Below, piece by piece: positions 1 to 7,800 of a stretch of DNA of 9,773 bases (position 1 is the stretch's first letter; the number at the start of each line of letters is the position of its first letter). The stretch is from assembly GCA_003229495.1 (NCBI GenBank), contig QIEB01000392.1, positions 1 through 9,773 on the forward strand, read 5' to 3'. The translations under genes were made by a program, and so were the position numbers. The stretch is from Flammeovirgaceae bacterium (GTDB lineage Bacteria > Bacteroidota > Bacteroidia > Cytophagales > Cyclobacteriaceae). Under the pieces are notes generated by a model. It was not told the DNA's origin and did no database searches. It worked only from the letters and a program-made list of their open reading frames with translations.

Positions 1-2
1 TG

Positions 3-623
3 GAGCATTTAAAGCGTTTTGTAAAGGTTGAAGGTGAGGAATACCTTGAGGCAGCATATGCCAAAGGAAATGGCGTCATCATGTTGACATCGCACGTGGG
101 GGCTTTTGAGTTTGTAGGTTCCTACCTTGGTCTTATGGGATATCAACCCAACGGAATTGGTACCGCTTTAAAAGATGAGAAACTAAATCAGTTGCTCATC
201 TCCAGCCGTACTTCCAGGGGTATAGTAGCTATTGAAAGGGGCAAAGAAACTTTCAAAATGTTAAAAGCGCTAAAAACCGGTGGTATGATAATTATTTTAA
301 TTGACCAGGACACTAAAGTGAAGAGCAGGTTTATTAATTTTCTAGGAAGGCCAGCGGCAACACCTATCGGGGGCACCATTATGGCACAAAAGACAGGTGC
401 TGCAGTGATACCAATTTATATAACCCTGCAACCGGACTTTTCACAACTGATCCGTATTTACCCTGAAGTACAGATGGTTAGTACCGGAGATCCTGAAGAT
501 GACTTGATAACAAACACCCAGAACATTTCAAATACCACGGAGAAAGTTATTCTGGATAACCCCTCACAATGGGTTTGGATGCATGAACGCTGGAAAACCC
601 AGCCGGGTGAGGAGATCAGGTGA
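3..623 (+). CDS. Lysophospholipid / lipid A-type acyltransferase (LpxL/HtrB family), 5'-truncated
   Basis: The reading frame is already open at base 3, so the true start lies left of the window; the ATG at 81 falls inside the conserved core and is not the start. The visible 206 residues carry the hallmarks of the LpxL/HtrB/LPLAT family. The catalytic HX4E box is HVGAFE, with His encoded at 93-95. A central block IDQDTK is followed by FINFLGRPAATPIG, and the C-terminal block reads NPSQWVWMHERWK. Family members transfer an acyl chain to lipid A precursors or other lyso-lipids at the cytoplasmic face of the inner membrane; the N-terminal membrane segment would lie in the missing part. Homologues in Bacteroidota may act on lipid A or on other amphiphiles such as pigments or aminolipids, so the substrate is not assignable. 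The TGA stop (621-623) shares its last two bases with the first unit of a heptamer repeat. Family assignment is firm; the exact role is open. Confidence 0.93.
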   Translation, partial: EHLKRFVKVEGEEYLEAAYAKGNGVIMLTSHVGAFEFVGSYLGLMGYQPNGIGTALKDEKLNQLLISSRTSRGIVAIERGKETFKMLKALKTGGMIIILIDQDTKVKSRFINFLGRPAATPIGGTIMAQKTGAAVIPIYITLQPDFSQLIRIYPEVQMVSTGDPEDDLITNTQNISNTTEKVILDNPSQWVWMHERWKTQPGEEIR

Positions 624-705
624 ATGTCGAACGCCGAATGTCGAATGTCCAATGTCGAACGCCGAATGCTGAACGCCGAACGCCAAACATCGAACACCGA
701 ATTAT
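622..705 (+). repeat. Tandem 7-nt repeat array, consensus GAAYGYC, about 12 units
   Basis: From 622 the sequence divides without gaps into twelve 7-nt units. Seven match GAAYGYC exactly: GAATGTC at 622, 636 and 643, and GAACGCC at 629, 657, 671 and 678. The units at 650 and 692 differ by one base, those at 664 and 685 by two, and the last (699) by three, so the array decays away from the stop codon. The first unit begins inside the acyltransferase TGA. Read antisense it gives a spurious Arg/Ser/Phe/Asp/Ile-rich peptide. I associate such arrays with Bacteroidota intergenic DNA, but their function is unknown to me. Confidence 0.9.
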
Positions 706-711
706 GATCGG

Positions 712-741
712 CTGGTAATAGTACAAGAGAGGAATTACCAG
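712..741. repeat. 8-bp perfect inverted repeat upstream of the DUF1080 gene
   Basis: CTGGTAAT (712-719) is mirrored by ATTACCAG (734-741) with a 14-nt loop. It lies 26 nt before the ATG at 768 and just after the heptamer array. No T-tract follows it, so it is not a typical intrinsic terminator on the plus strand. It could be an operator, a leader stem-loop, or a chance match. Confidence 0.45.
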
Positions 742-767
742 TATATTATGCAATAAAAAAAGGCCGC

Positions 768-1508
768 ATGAAAACAACCCTACCAACCATAACCTGTCTG
801 GCATTAGGTTTATTTTCAACCGTAACATGTTTCGCCCAAAAACCTGAAGAAACCGAGGTTTGGGAACCGGAACCTGCAGTGGTTACACCAGGTTCGGCCA
901 ACAATCAAGCTCCTTCTGATGCAATAGTTTTATTTGATGGAAAGGATCTGTCTCTTTGGGAAGACAAGGATGGAAATGCAGCTGGTTGGGAAATAAAAGA
1001 TGGAGCTGCTACCGTTGTCAAGGGAACCGGAGTAATTAATACAAAAAGCGGGTTCGGCAGTGTTCAATTGCATATTGAATGGCGCGCTCCATCGAAAGTT
1101 GTAGGCGACGGGCAAGGCAGGGGCAACAGCGGAATATTTTTTCAGGGACTTTACGAACTCCAGGTGCTTGATTCCTATGATAATCGCACCTACAGCAATG
1201 GTCAGGCAGCGAGCATGTATAAGCAGCATATACCCTTAGTAAACGCCAGTCGTCCCCCGGGTGAATGGCAAACGTACGATATAGTCTTTAAGGCCCCCAG
1301 TTTCGATCAATCAGGCAAACTGTTGACCCCCGCTTACGTCACAGCCATTCACAACGGAGTTTTGGTACAAGATCACGTGGAGCTACTGGGTCCTACTAAA
1401 TTTATAGGTCAACCGGAGTACCAGGCACATGATGCAAAATTACCCCTACAGTTGCAGGACCATGGTAATCCCGTGAGTTACCGTAACATCTGGATCAGGG
1501 AGTTGTAA
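768..1508 (+). CDS. Secreted DUF1080 protein (3-keto-disaccharide hydrolase family)
   Basis: This 246-residue protein has a Sec signal peptide: Lys2, a hydrophobic core at about 5-20, and likely signal peptidase I cleavage after CFA (Ala23), leaving Gln24 first. Residues 24-50 form an acidic, proline-rich linker. The rest is one DUF1080 domain (PF06439, a concanavalin/LamG-like beta sandwich). Hallmarks are LFDGKDLSLW (55-64), the glycine-rich GRGNSGIFFQG (117-127), YELQVLDSY (129-137), and LQDHGNPVSYRNIWIREL (229-246). Pfam names this family 3-keto-disaccharide hydrolase because characterised members cleave 3-keto-glycosides; that activity is inferred by family only. No glucoside 3-dehydrogenase or sugar transporter is adjacent in the window. 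The ATG at 768 is preceded by AAAGG (759-763), a modest Shine-Dalgarno-like match 4 nt away, and places the signal peptide exactly at the N-terminus. It probably acts in the periplasm or at the cell surface. Confidence 0.9.
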   Translation: MKTTLPTITCLALGLFSTVTCFAQKPEETEVWEPEPAVVTPGSANNQAPSDAIVLFDGKDLSLWEDKDGNAAGWEIKDGAATVVKGTGVINTKSGFGSVQLHIEWRAPSKVVGDGQGRGNSGIFFQGLYELQVLDSYDNRTYSNGQAASMYKQHIPLVNASRPPGEWQTYDIVFKAPSFDQSGKLLTPAYVTAIHNGVLVQDHVELLGPTKFIGQPEYQAHDAKLPLQLQDHGNPVSYRNIWIREL

Positions 1509-1509
1509 T

Positions 1510-1544
1510 TAGTTAATAGTTTTGAATTCTTAGTTAAGAGTTGG
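1510..1544 (+). repeat. Degenerate 7-nt periodic repeat (TAGTTAA-type) after the DUF1080 gene
   Basis: One base after the TAA stop (1506-1508), five consecutive 7-nt blocks can be read: TAGTTAA (1510), TAGTTTT (1517), GAATTCT (1524), TAGTTAA (1531) and GAGTTGG (1538). The exact TAGTTAA copies are 21 nt apart, three units. The sequence is unrelated to the GAAYGYC array, but the period and the position after a stop codon are the same. The rest of the spacer to 1600 is AT-rich and holds only a weak 4-bp hairpin (CTGC 1547-1550 with GCAG 1556-1559), not a convincing terminator. Confidence 0.55.
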
Positions 1545-1600
1545 AACTGCTGGATGCAGGTTTCAAAAAAGCAGATTTCTTATTAATAAACTGAAATTAT

Positions 1601-2536
1601 ATGCAAACAATATTAGGAGCTGGCGGTACCATTGGAATTGAGTTAGCCAAAGCCTTGCCTGACTACACTGACCACATCAGGTTGGTAAGCCGCAACCCCA
1701 CAAAGGTCAACCCGGAGGACCAACTGCTACCTGCAGACCTTACGCAAGCAGATGAAGTGGTGCGGGCGGTTCAGGGATCGGAGGTAGTTTACCTTACGGT
1801 TGGACTACCTTATAATACCAGGGTCTGGGAAGAAACCTGGCCAATCATTATAGCAAACGTAATCAGAGCTTGTAAAGACCATCAAGTCAAATTGGTTTTT
1901 GTTGACAATGTCTATATGTATCATCCCGACAGTATAGTATCGATGACTGAAGAAAGTCCGGTGGCTCCAATCAGTAGGAAGGGAAAAGTAAGGGCAGAAA
2001 TTGCAGACATGATAATGAACGCTTCGACCAGTGGAGAGATCGAGGCACTGATTGCCAGGTCGGCGGATTTCTATGGGCCCTCAATCCGAAACGTGAGCCT
2101 GTTAACCGAAACTGTTTTTAAACCGCTGAGCGAAGGGAAAAAAGCCCAGTGTTTGGGCCGTATGGAGGTGAAACACTCATTTACCTATACGCCCGATGCC
2201 GGGAAAGCGACTGCATTGCTGGGTAATACACCCGATGCGTTTGGTCAGGTATGGCATTTGCCAACAGCTTCAAATCCACATACTATGAAGGAGTTGATAG
2301 AGTTTATCGCCAAAGAATTTGATGTCAAACCGAAATACCAGGCAGCCAATAAGTTTCTGGTTCGTTTAATCGGTTTGTTTGTTCCTACAATGAAGGAAAT
2401 GGTGGAAATGATGTACCAATACGACCGCGACTATGTTTTCATCAGTGATAAGTTTGAACAGCAATTTGATCTGAAACCCACATCCTATTTAGAGGGCATT
2501 AAAGAGATAATGCAGCAGGATTACCAAAATCAATAG
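1601..2536 (+). CDS. Atypical SDR-family NAD(P)-binding protein (epimerase/dehydratase-like)
   Basis: This is a 311-residue single-domain extended or atypical short-chain dehydrogenase/reductase. The Rossmann dinucleotide motif GAGGTIG (residues 6-12, GxxGxxG) follows the first beta strand directly, fixing ATG 1601 as the start. Arg31 after the second strand (RLVSRNP) suggests NADP preference. The ADL at 45-47 and VYLTVGLPYN (63-72) fit the third and fourth strands. RSADFYGP (153-160) resembles the epimerase RxxxxYGP motif, and the C-terminal part (about 265-300, EMMYQYDRDYVFISDKF) is typical of NAD-dependent epimerase relatives (COG0451). At the catalytic YxxxK position the sequence reads SRKGK (Ser125 to Lys129), so the Tyr is replaced. 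Catalysis may therefore differ from classical SDRs, or the protein may only bind cofactor. It is cytoplasmic, with no signal peptide. The leader is AT-rich with no clear ribosome binding site. The substrate cannot be named. Confidence 0.9.
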   Translation: MQTILGAGGTIGIELAKALPDYTDHIRLVSRNPTKVNPEDQLLPADLTQADEVVRAVQGSEVVYLTVGLPYNTRVWEETWPIIIANVIRACKDHQVKLVFVDNVYMYHPDSIVSMTEESPVAPISRKGKVRAEIADMIMNASTSGEIEALIARSADFYGPSIRNVSLLTETVFKPLSEGKKAQCLGRMEVKHSFTYTPDAGKATALLGNTPDAFGQVWHLPTASNPHTMKELIEFIAKEFDVKPKYQAANKFLVRLIGLFVPTMKEMVEMMYQYDRDYVFISDKFEQQFDLKPTSYLEGIKEIMQQDYQNQ

Positions 2537-2547
2537 CAGCGCAATTT

Positions 2548-2568
2548 GAGATTCGACATTCGACATTC
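2548..2568 (-). repeat. Short copy of the GAAYGYC heptamer repeat following tamL
   Basis: On the minus strand, immediately after the tamL TAG (2571-2569), come GAATGTC (2568-2562), GAATGTC (2561-2555) and the one-mismatch unit GAATCTC (2554-2548). Two units are identical to those in the 622-705 array. The repeat fills most of the 32-nt gap (2537-2568) between the convergent SDR and tamL stop codons, and no hairpin-plus-T-tract terminator is visible there. Confidence 0.85.
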
Positions 2569-4800
2569 CTAAAAGGGATACCCAATTGCGAAATTGATGG
2601 TTGGTTTCCAGAATTCAAATTTTTTGGTCCATCTTTCACCCTCTGGAAAGTAGGGTGTGCGTAAGGTATATGCAAAATCAATACGGGCCACTACGAAGTC
2701 AAAATCCCATCTCAATCCCCATCCAGAACTTACCGCCAATTCATCCAGTAATTTGTTAAATCGAAAAACACCGCCTGGCCTTGATTCGTCTTCGTTGAAT
2801 AGCCAGATGTTCCCTACATCCATAAATAAGGCACTTTTTAGGTTGCCTGCGATGGTAAATCTGTATTCCAGACTCCATTCCAGCCGTATATCGCCTGTGA
2901 GGTCACGGTACCCTTCAGGTGGAACTTCACTGCCAGGCCCAACGGATCGGGCAATGAAAGATCGTAAACTATTGGTTCCTCCAACATAGAACTGTTTTAT
3001 ATATGGGAGTATATCTGAATTAGCAAAAGGGAAACCGATGCCGGTGACAAACCGGGTGACAAAGCTTGTATTTGGACTCATGTTGAAACCGTATCTGAAA
3101 TCCAGCCTTGTTCTTAAGTATTGGGAGAAGGGAACGCCAAAAAGGTTATGCCTGCCACTACTGTCCTTCTCCGCACCAAACGCCTCATATGCTCCGTATA
3201 ATAGGTTTCCCGCTAAATCAATGCCACCTCGAAAGAAGACATCACTTTTGCCCGTGGGCTTAGGGTCGTAGGTAAATTCATAGGCTGTACCAACTACAAA
3301 CTGTTCCTCAAAACTCCTCCTTACACCTGGGTTCTCATCCAGGTAATCCCGGAATTCATCAGAAATGGAAGATTCCGGAATTTGGGTAAAGATCATTTCA
3401 ATGGGATTGAACCGGTGACTTTTTACATTATCTTTACTCCATCGGTAACTTAGGTCCGTAAAAACGGAATTTAGTCGATACAAGTCGAGGCGATTAAAAA
3501 GGTTATATCCAACAGAGATTGTAGTTTGTGGCAACTTTTTTTTCCCTAGATTTCCCAGAAATGCAGGGCTCATTCTTGGAAGCGTATAATTTACTTCCAG
3601 CCCCAATTCATAAGCCGGATTAACGGTACCATCTGCAATTTGCATTTCAAACCTCCCTCTGAGGTTTACTTTCAATTGTTCCGCACCTTGTCTTGCATTC
3701 CGGTTGGTGTAGCTTAATATTACCCCCGGACCAAAATAGTTAGTTGACCGAAATATTGTATTGAATTCTGCACTATAAGCATATTGTTTTCCTTTTGTCA
3801 AATAGACCAGGATATCCAGTTGGTCTTTGTGCTGACCTGGTGAAAACTTTATGCTGGTGGATCGTATTATTGGAAGATTATTCAGGTAGCGGATGGTTTG
3901 TGTGTGGTTGGTTCTAGAATATACTTGACCCGGTTCCAGGAAAACCCCTCGCACTAATGCATCAAACTTCAGGTCATTATTCTCTGAAATCAGAAAATAT
4001 GGGTCTAAATCCAGGGTATCTGGTGAATAATTATCCAAAGAATAATCATCATGTAGATAGATTTTCCCAATCGAATATGGTATCCTGGATTCCGGAGGGG
4101 TTTCAGGTTTTACCAATACTTTGATGTTGACCACATGGTCCTCGCTAATTGAATCTGCTTGGAGGAAGATAAACTCGGGATTAAAATAAATGTACCCGCG
4201 GTCTTTCAAAAATTTATCGATTCGGACTCTTTCTTTTTTAATGGTTTCCAGAGAATATAGATCTCCTGTTTTTAGCAAGGAGTTTTCTTGTGAAGAATTA
4301 ATCTTTTCTGTCAGATCATCCTTAGGGTCCTGGAATACCACAGACCCAAATCTATAGGGGTCATTTAAGGTAATTTCATAACGGTATTTTGCTTTTTTCT
4401 TACCAATCCGGAGCGTATCAAAAGATACCGAATTATGAAAATAGCCATGGTGGAAGATTCTGTTTTGCAAAGTTTTCCCCCCTTGAGAAGGTCGTGTTTG
4501 CGATAGTTGGATAGGTTCGGAAATTTTATTCTTCCAAAATTTTTTCTTTTTCGCGGAATCAGAAAGCATGTTGTACCTGGCCAATGCCGGTCTCATCCAT
4601 AAAAATCGATTGTTCGGTTTTGGTTGTATTTGTTGGCCGGTTTCAATGATAACACCTTTGGCCTTTTGAGCACCATCTGATAGGATAAAATCATTTCCAA
4701 TGAACAGAGGATCTTCTGAGGAAATATTTTGCATTCCGGTGCATCCCAACAAACCAGTAACCAAAAGGGGAAGAATATGAAATTGACATAATTTCATCAT
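2569..4800 (-). CDS. tamL: TamL: TamA-like outer-membrane lipoprotein (Omp85/BamA superfamily)
   Basis: The 743-residue product starts with a lipoprotein signal: Lys3, a hydrophobic core at 8-19, and lipobox LLGC with Cys20 as the lipidated residue. Residues of about 32-335 form a periplasmic part with POTRA-like segments, the last ending around LVYLTKGK (331-338). Residues of about 340-743 are an Omp85 beta-barrel (PF01103). Landmarks are FYVGGTNSLRSF (604-615), corresponding to the BamA/TamA loop-6 motif usually written VRGF/Y; FMDVGNIW (659-666); and a C-terminal strand ending in Phe743. TamL is the lipidated Bacteroidota counterpart of TamA, thought to pair with TamB in outer-membrane assembly or lipid delivery. 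The start ATGATG overlaps the tamB stop as ATGA (4800-4797), implying translational coupling; the second ATG (4797-4795) is an equally possible start. An AAGAG sequence a few bases upstream may serve as a weak ribosome binding site. A BamA-like lipoprotein other than TamL is the alternative, but the tamB linkage argues against it. Confidence 0.92.
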   Translation of the reverse strand: MMKLCQFHILPLLVTGLLGCTGMQNISSEDPLFIGNDFILSDGAQKAKGVIIETGQQIQPKPNNRFLWMRPALARYNMLSDSAKKKKFWKNKISEPIQLSQTRPSQGGKTLQNRIFHHGYFHNSVSFDTLRIGKKKAKYRYEITLNDPYRFGSVVFQDPKDDLTEKINSSQENSLLKTGDLYSLETIKKERVRIDKFLKDRGYIYFNPEFIFLQADSISEDHVVNIKVLVKPETPPESRIPYSIGKIYLHDDYSLDNYSPDTLDLDPYFLISENNDLKFDALVRGVFLEPGQVYSRTNHTQTIRYLNNLPIIRSTSIKFSPGQHKDQLDILVYLTKGKQYAYSAEFNTIFRSTNYFGPGVILSYTNRNARQGAEQLKVNLRGRFEMQIADGTVNPAYELGLEVNYTLPRMSPAFLGNLGKKKLPQTTISVGYNLFNRLDLYRLNSVFTDLSYRWSKDNVKSHRFNPIEMIFTQIPESSISDEFRDYLDENPGVRRSFEEQFVVGTAYEFTYDPKPTGKSDVFFRGGIDLAGNLLYGAYEAFGAEKDSSGRHNLFGVPFSQYLRTRLDFRYGFNMSPNTSFVTRFVTGIGFPFANSDILPYIKQFYVGGTNSLRSFIARSVGPGSEVPPEGYRDLTGDIRLEWSLEYRFTIAGNLKSALFMDVGNIWLFNEDESRPGGVFRFNKLLDELAVSSGWGLRWDFDFVVARIDFAYTLRTPYFPEGERWTKKFEFWKPTINFAIGYPF

Positions 4801-7800
4801 TCTGATCTCTTTTGGTCTTTGTCAAATTCTTTGATGAAAATCAATGAAATGCCGGTATTTCTAATCTCATGATAAATGATATCATAAGTTTCATTATTGA
4901 ACACTTTGAGCTGCTTGGCACCTGATTCGGTAAGATCGTAGATGACAGTGATATCTCCTCTGAAACTATCACCTCCGGTATTTACTCCTGATTGTTCGGC
5001 GTTGATGTCCAAACCACCACCAACTTCAATCGATAACCGGTCATCCATTAATCGTTTGGTTACCCTGAAGTCCATGGCGGTTCGGGTTTTGCCACTGCCT
5101 GTAGAATAATCGCTGTAAGATTGTAGTCCTATATCGATATCTACCCCTCGAATGATTTGGCTGGCAAATCGGTTGAATTGACTAGCAAGAATGCTGTTTA
5201 CACTATTTGACAGTGCGGTAGTAGCAATTAAACTCTGATCAAAATCACTCCCGCTCGATTCTGGTATAAACCCTCCCAGCACCAATAAACCAAATACCTG
5301 CTTGTTTAGCTCGGATTCAAATTCCGGTTGTTTAAAACGATCCAGTTTGTTGGCCAAAGCAGGATAGTTGACCTTTTCTTCTTCCGGAAGATCTAATGAG
5401 AAGGATATTTGAGGATTTTCAATATTGCCAGTAATGACAATGCCTATTTGGTAGGGAAGAGATTTTCGGTAGACTGCCTTTTCATTTTCCCCAATTTCAT
5501 GTCCAATCAACCCGATGGAAGAAGTTTTTATGGTGTAAAGCGCTTGAATGTCCAAATCTCCGTTATTTGGATTTCCTGTCCAGTTAATGTTTGACCCCGG
5601 GACAATTATGAATTTCTTTTTGGCCAAATCGTAAAAGGAAAGTTGATAAAATCCTTTAGTAATGGAATAACTCCCTTCAAGTTGAATATTGCCAGTTCGA
5701 TCAAAGCTCAACTCAAGCTCGGCAGCTCCAGAAGCTTCAACATAATCACCTGAGCGGGCATCAACAATAACTCTGAATACAGCTTCATCTTCAAGAGTAA
5801 TGGCCGAAGTCAAATTAAAGTTTGGCAGAGTGGCGATCAGTGAATCATAAAAACTTTGGGTTTGAGAAATATGGATGGAATCATTTGATTGCTCCGGGTC
5901 TATAAACTCGACAATTCCTTCATTGGTTATAAGTTCCAGATCCTTTTGGGGTATTACAATGGTTAACTCTGTAGTATCCCTAACGATTATATTGGCCTCA
6001 ACATAGGTATCTTTTTCATTGCCTTTGAGTTTTAAATTACTGCCAACCACCAGAGTCCCTTGAATTGGGTACTCCTCGGTGGAAGGATTATTCAAAAGTA
6101 AGTAGTGGTCTGTATCAAGTGTAAGATCATACTCGAAGGATTGATAGTCTTCGGTTTTTAAGGCACCGTTTAGGATGAGCGGGTTTTCCCATTGATCGTA
6201 GATGGTGAAATTATCTAATTTGATGCCTGAGTTATTCAAGCTGATAGTTTCATCCCTTAATTGGAAGGTTGATCTCGGTTTCGAAGTAGTGAGATCAACA
6301 TCTGTAAATCTTAAGGAGCCTTGATATTTCGGTTCCAGTAAGGTTCCGGTAATCCTGGTCTGGCCATTTACTGACCCGCTCATCTCTTCCATTTTGCCGG
6401 AAAACAAGAATTGAAACATTTCCAGGTCATTAATGTCAAGCTTTAATAGCGCATCGATTTCAGAGTTATTAATAAAGTAGTCTCCCGCCAATTCGATGTT
6501 GTTGGTAGCGCTTTTGAGGCTAAATTCAATTGGAACGCGGACATCTTCCGTGATTGCCTTAGCGGTAATATTTATGGGAGGTGTATTCTTGAAGGTCAGG
6601 CTATCGATTGCCGCCTGGATGTTGATCTGATTGTCAACCTTAGCATATGAGACAAAACCATCCAGATTTCCATAATCGATGACGGCGGAGTCTTGGGCTA
6701 ATAGATAGTTTAAGTTTCTTAAATCTGCATTGTTTATGCTTAGATCAAACTTGTTCAAATCCCCATCTATTTCTATTTCTAAATCACCCCTACTAACTAT
6801 AAAATCCTTAAATACCAAATTATTATCTACCCAAAACACCGGGTTATTCCGGTTGATGTTTAGTTCCCTGTTGAACGAGATAAGGTTATCCAAATAGATG
6901 GCCCTTCCATTTTCCGTTGGTTTAAAATGTGTGTTGATATTTAAAAGGGAGATAGAATCCCGGTATAGAGCGAAATTCGAGAAGATGCTGTCACCATTAT
7001 TCCGTATATGGAAGTCCAGATTCCCAATTCTGACACTATCATAAGAAATGTTTTCAACCTGAAGATTGGAATTAATGTTGTTTTGGAGGACATCAAAATT
7101 GACCTTCAGGGTATCCAGAGATATTCCAAATCCATTAAACTTATGGGTTTCCGCTTCAATCTTCAAAGCTTGATCATTTTCATGAAAATTTCCAGAGATG
7201 TGCAATTCTGCAAAGTCTTTTATCTGGTTATTGAAAAATTGAAGTGGCGCTGCATCTTCCACTTCAAGACTGAAGTTGAACCTCCGGTCTTTTAGAATAT
7301 TTTGAATACTGTCTGATAAACTCCAATAATTTCTAAATAAATCCCCGACTACCTCAGAGCCCTTTTGAATATCGAAGTTCGCTTCCAATACACCGTTCAT
7401 ATCATCGGAATAGAGATTTATTGCGCTGATTGTAGGAGAGATCATTAAATCAAGCGCTAAAGAATCCATCAGGTAGTTAGTGGACTGGGTTTTCAATGAA
7501 ATGTTCTGGCCTTTCAGAAACCCCTCCATGTCAGACTGATCTATGGATATTTTTGAATTGATATCCCCTGAAACCAATAAAATGGTGTCTTGGTGGAGCA
7601 ATTTGCCCAAACTGAAATCATCTAATTGTAGGCTGCTGTTTATGCTAAATGGTCCCTCGAATTGTATTTCGGAGAGAATTTTGGACCGGTAATCCGGATC
7701 CATAATCAATAAGGTTACCGATGCGCTGTTCAAATCGATGTTGCTCTGTACCTCAATGTCTTTTATCTCGTTATCAGATATTTGCATTTTTTCAATCTGG

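Noticed and set aside
622..705. The heptamer array as a CRISPR array
   Set aside because: Units are contiguous 7-mers with no spacers, far too short for CRISPR repeats, and no cas genes are nearby.
458..828. Two minus-strand open frames (458-697 and 616-828) across the heptamer array
   Set aside because: They consist largely of antisense translation of the 7-nt repeat (Arg/Ser/Phe/Asp/Ile periodic) and overlap the acyltransferase and the DUF1080 signal peptide. This is a known kind of spurious ORF over such repeats.
1547..1559. Hairpin CTGC-TGGAT-GCAG as a terminator after the DUF1080 gene
   Set aside because: The stem is only 4 bp and no T-run follows it.
768..2536. DUF1080 gene and SDR gene as a dedicated 3-keto-sugar pathway pair
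   Set aside because: 3-Keto-glycoside formation normally uses GFO/IDH/MocA or FAD-linked dehydrogenases. The SDR lacks the catalytic Tyr and is separated by a 92-nt spacer with repeats, so the link is unsupported.
2657..3271. Plus-strand frames (2657-2989, 3038-3271) opposite tamL
   Set aside because: They lie wholly antisense to well-supported barrel-coding sequence and show no domain or signal.
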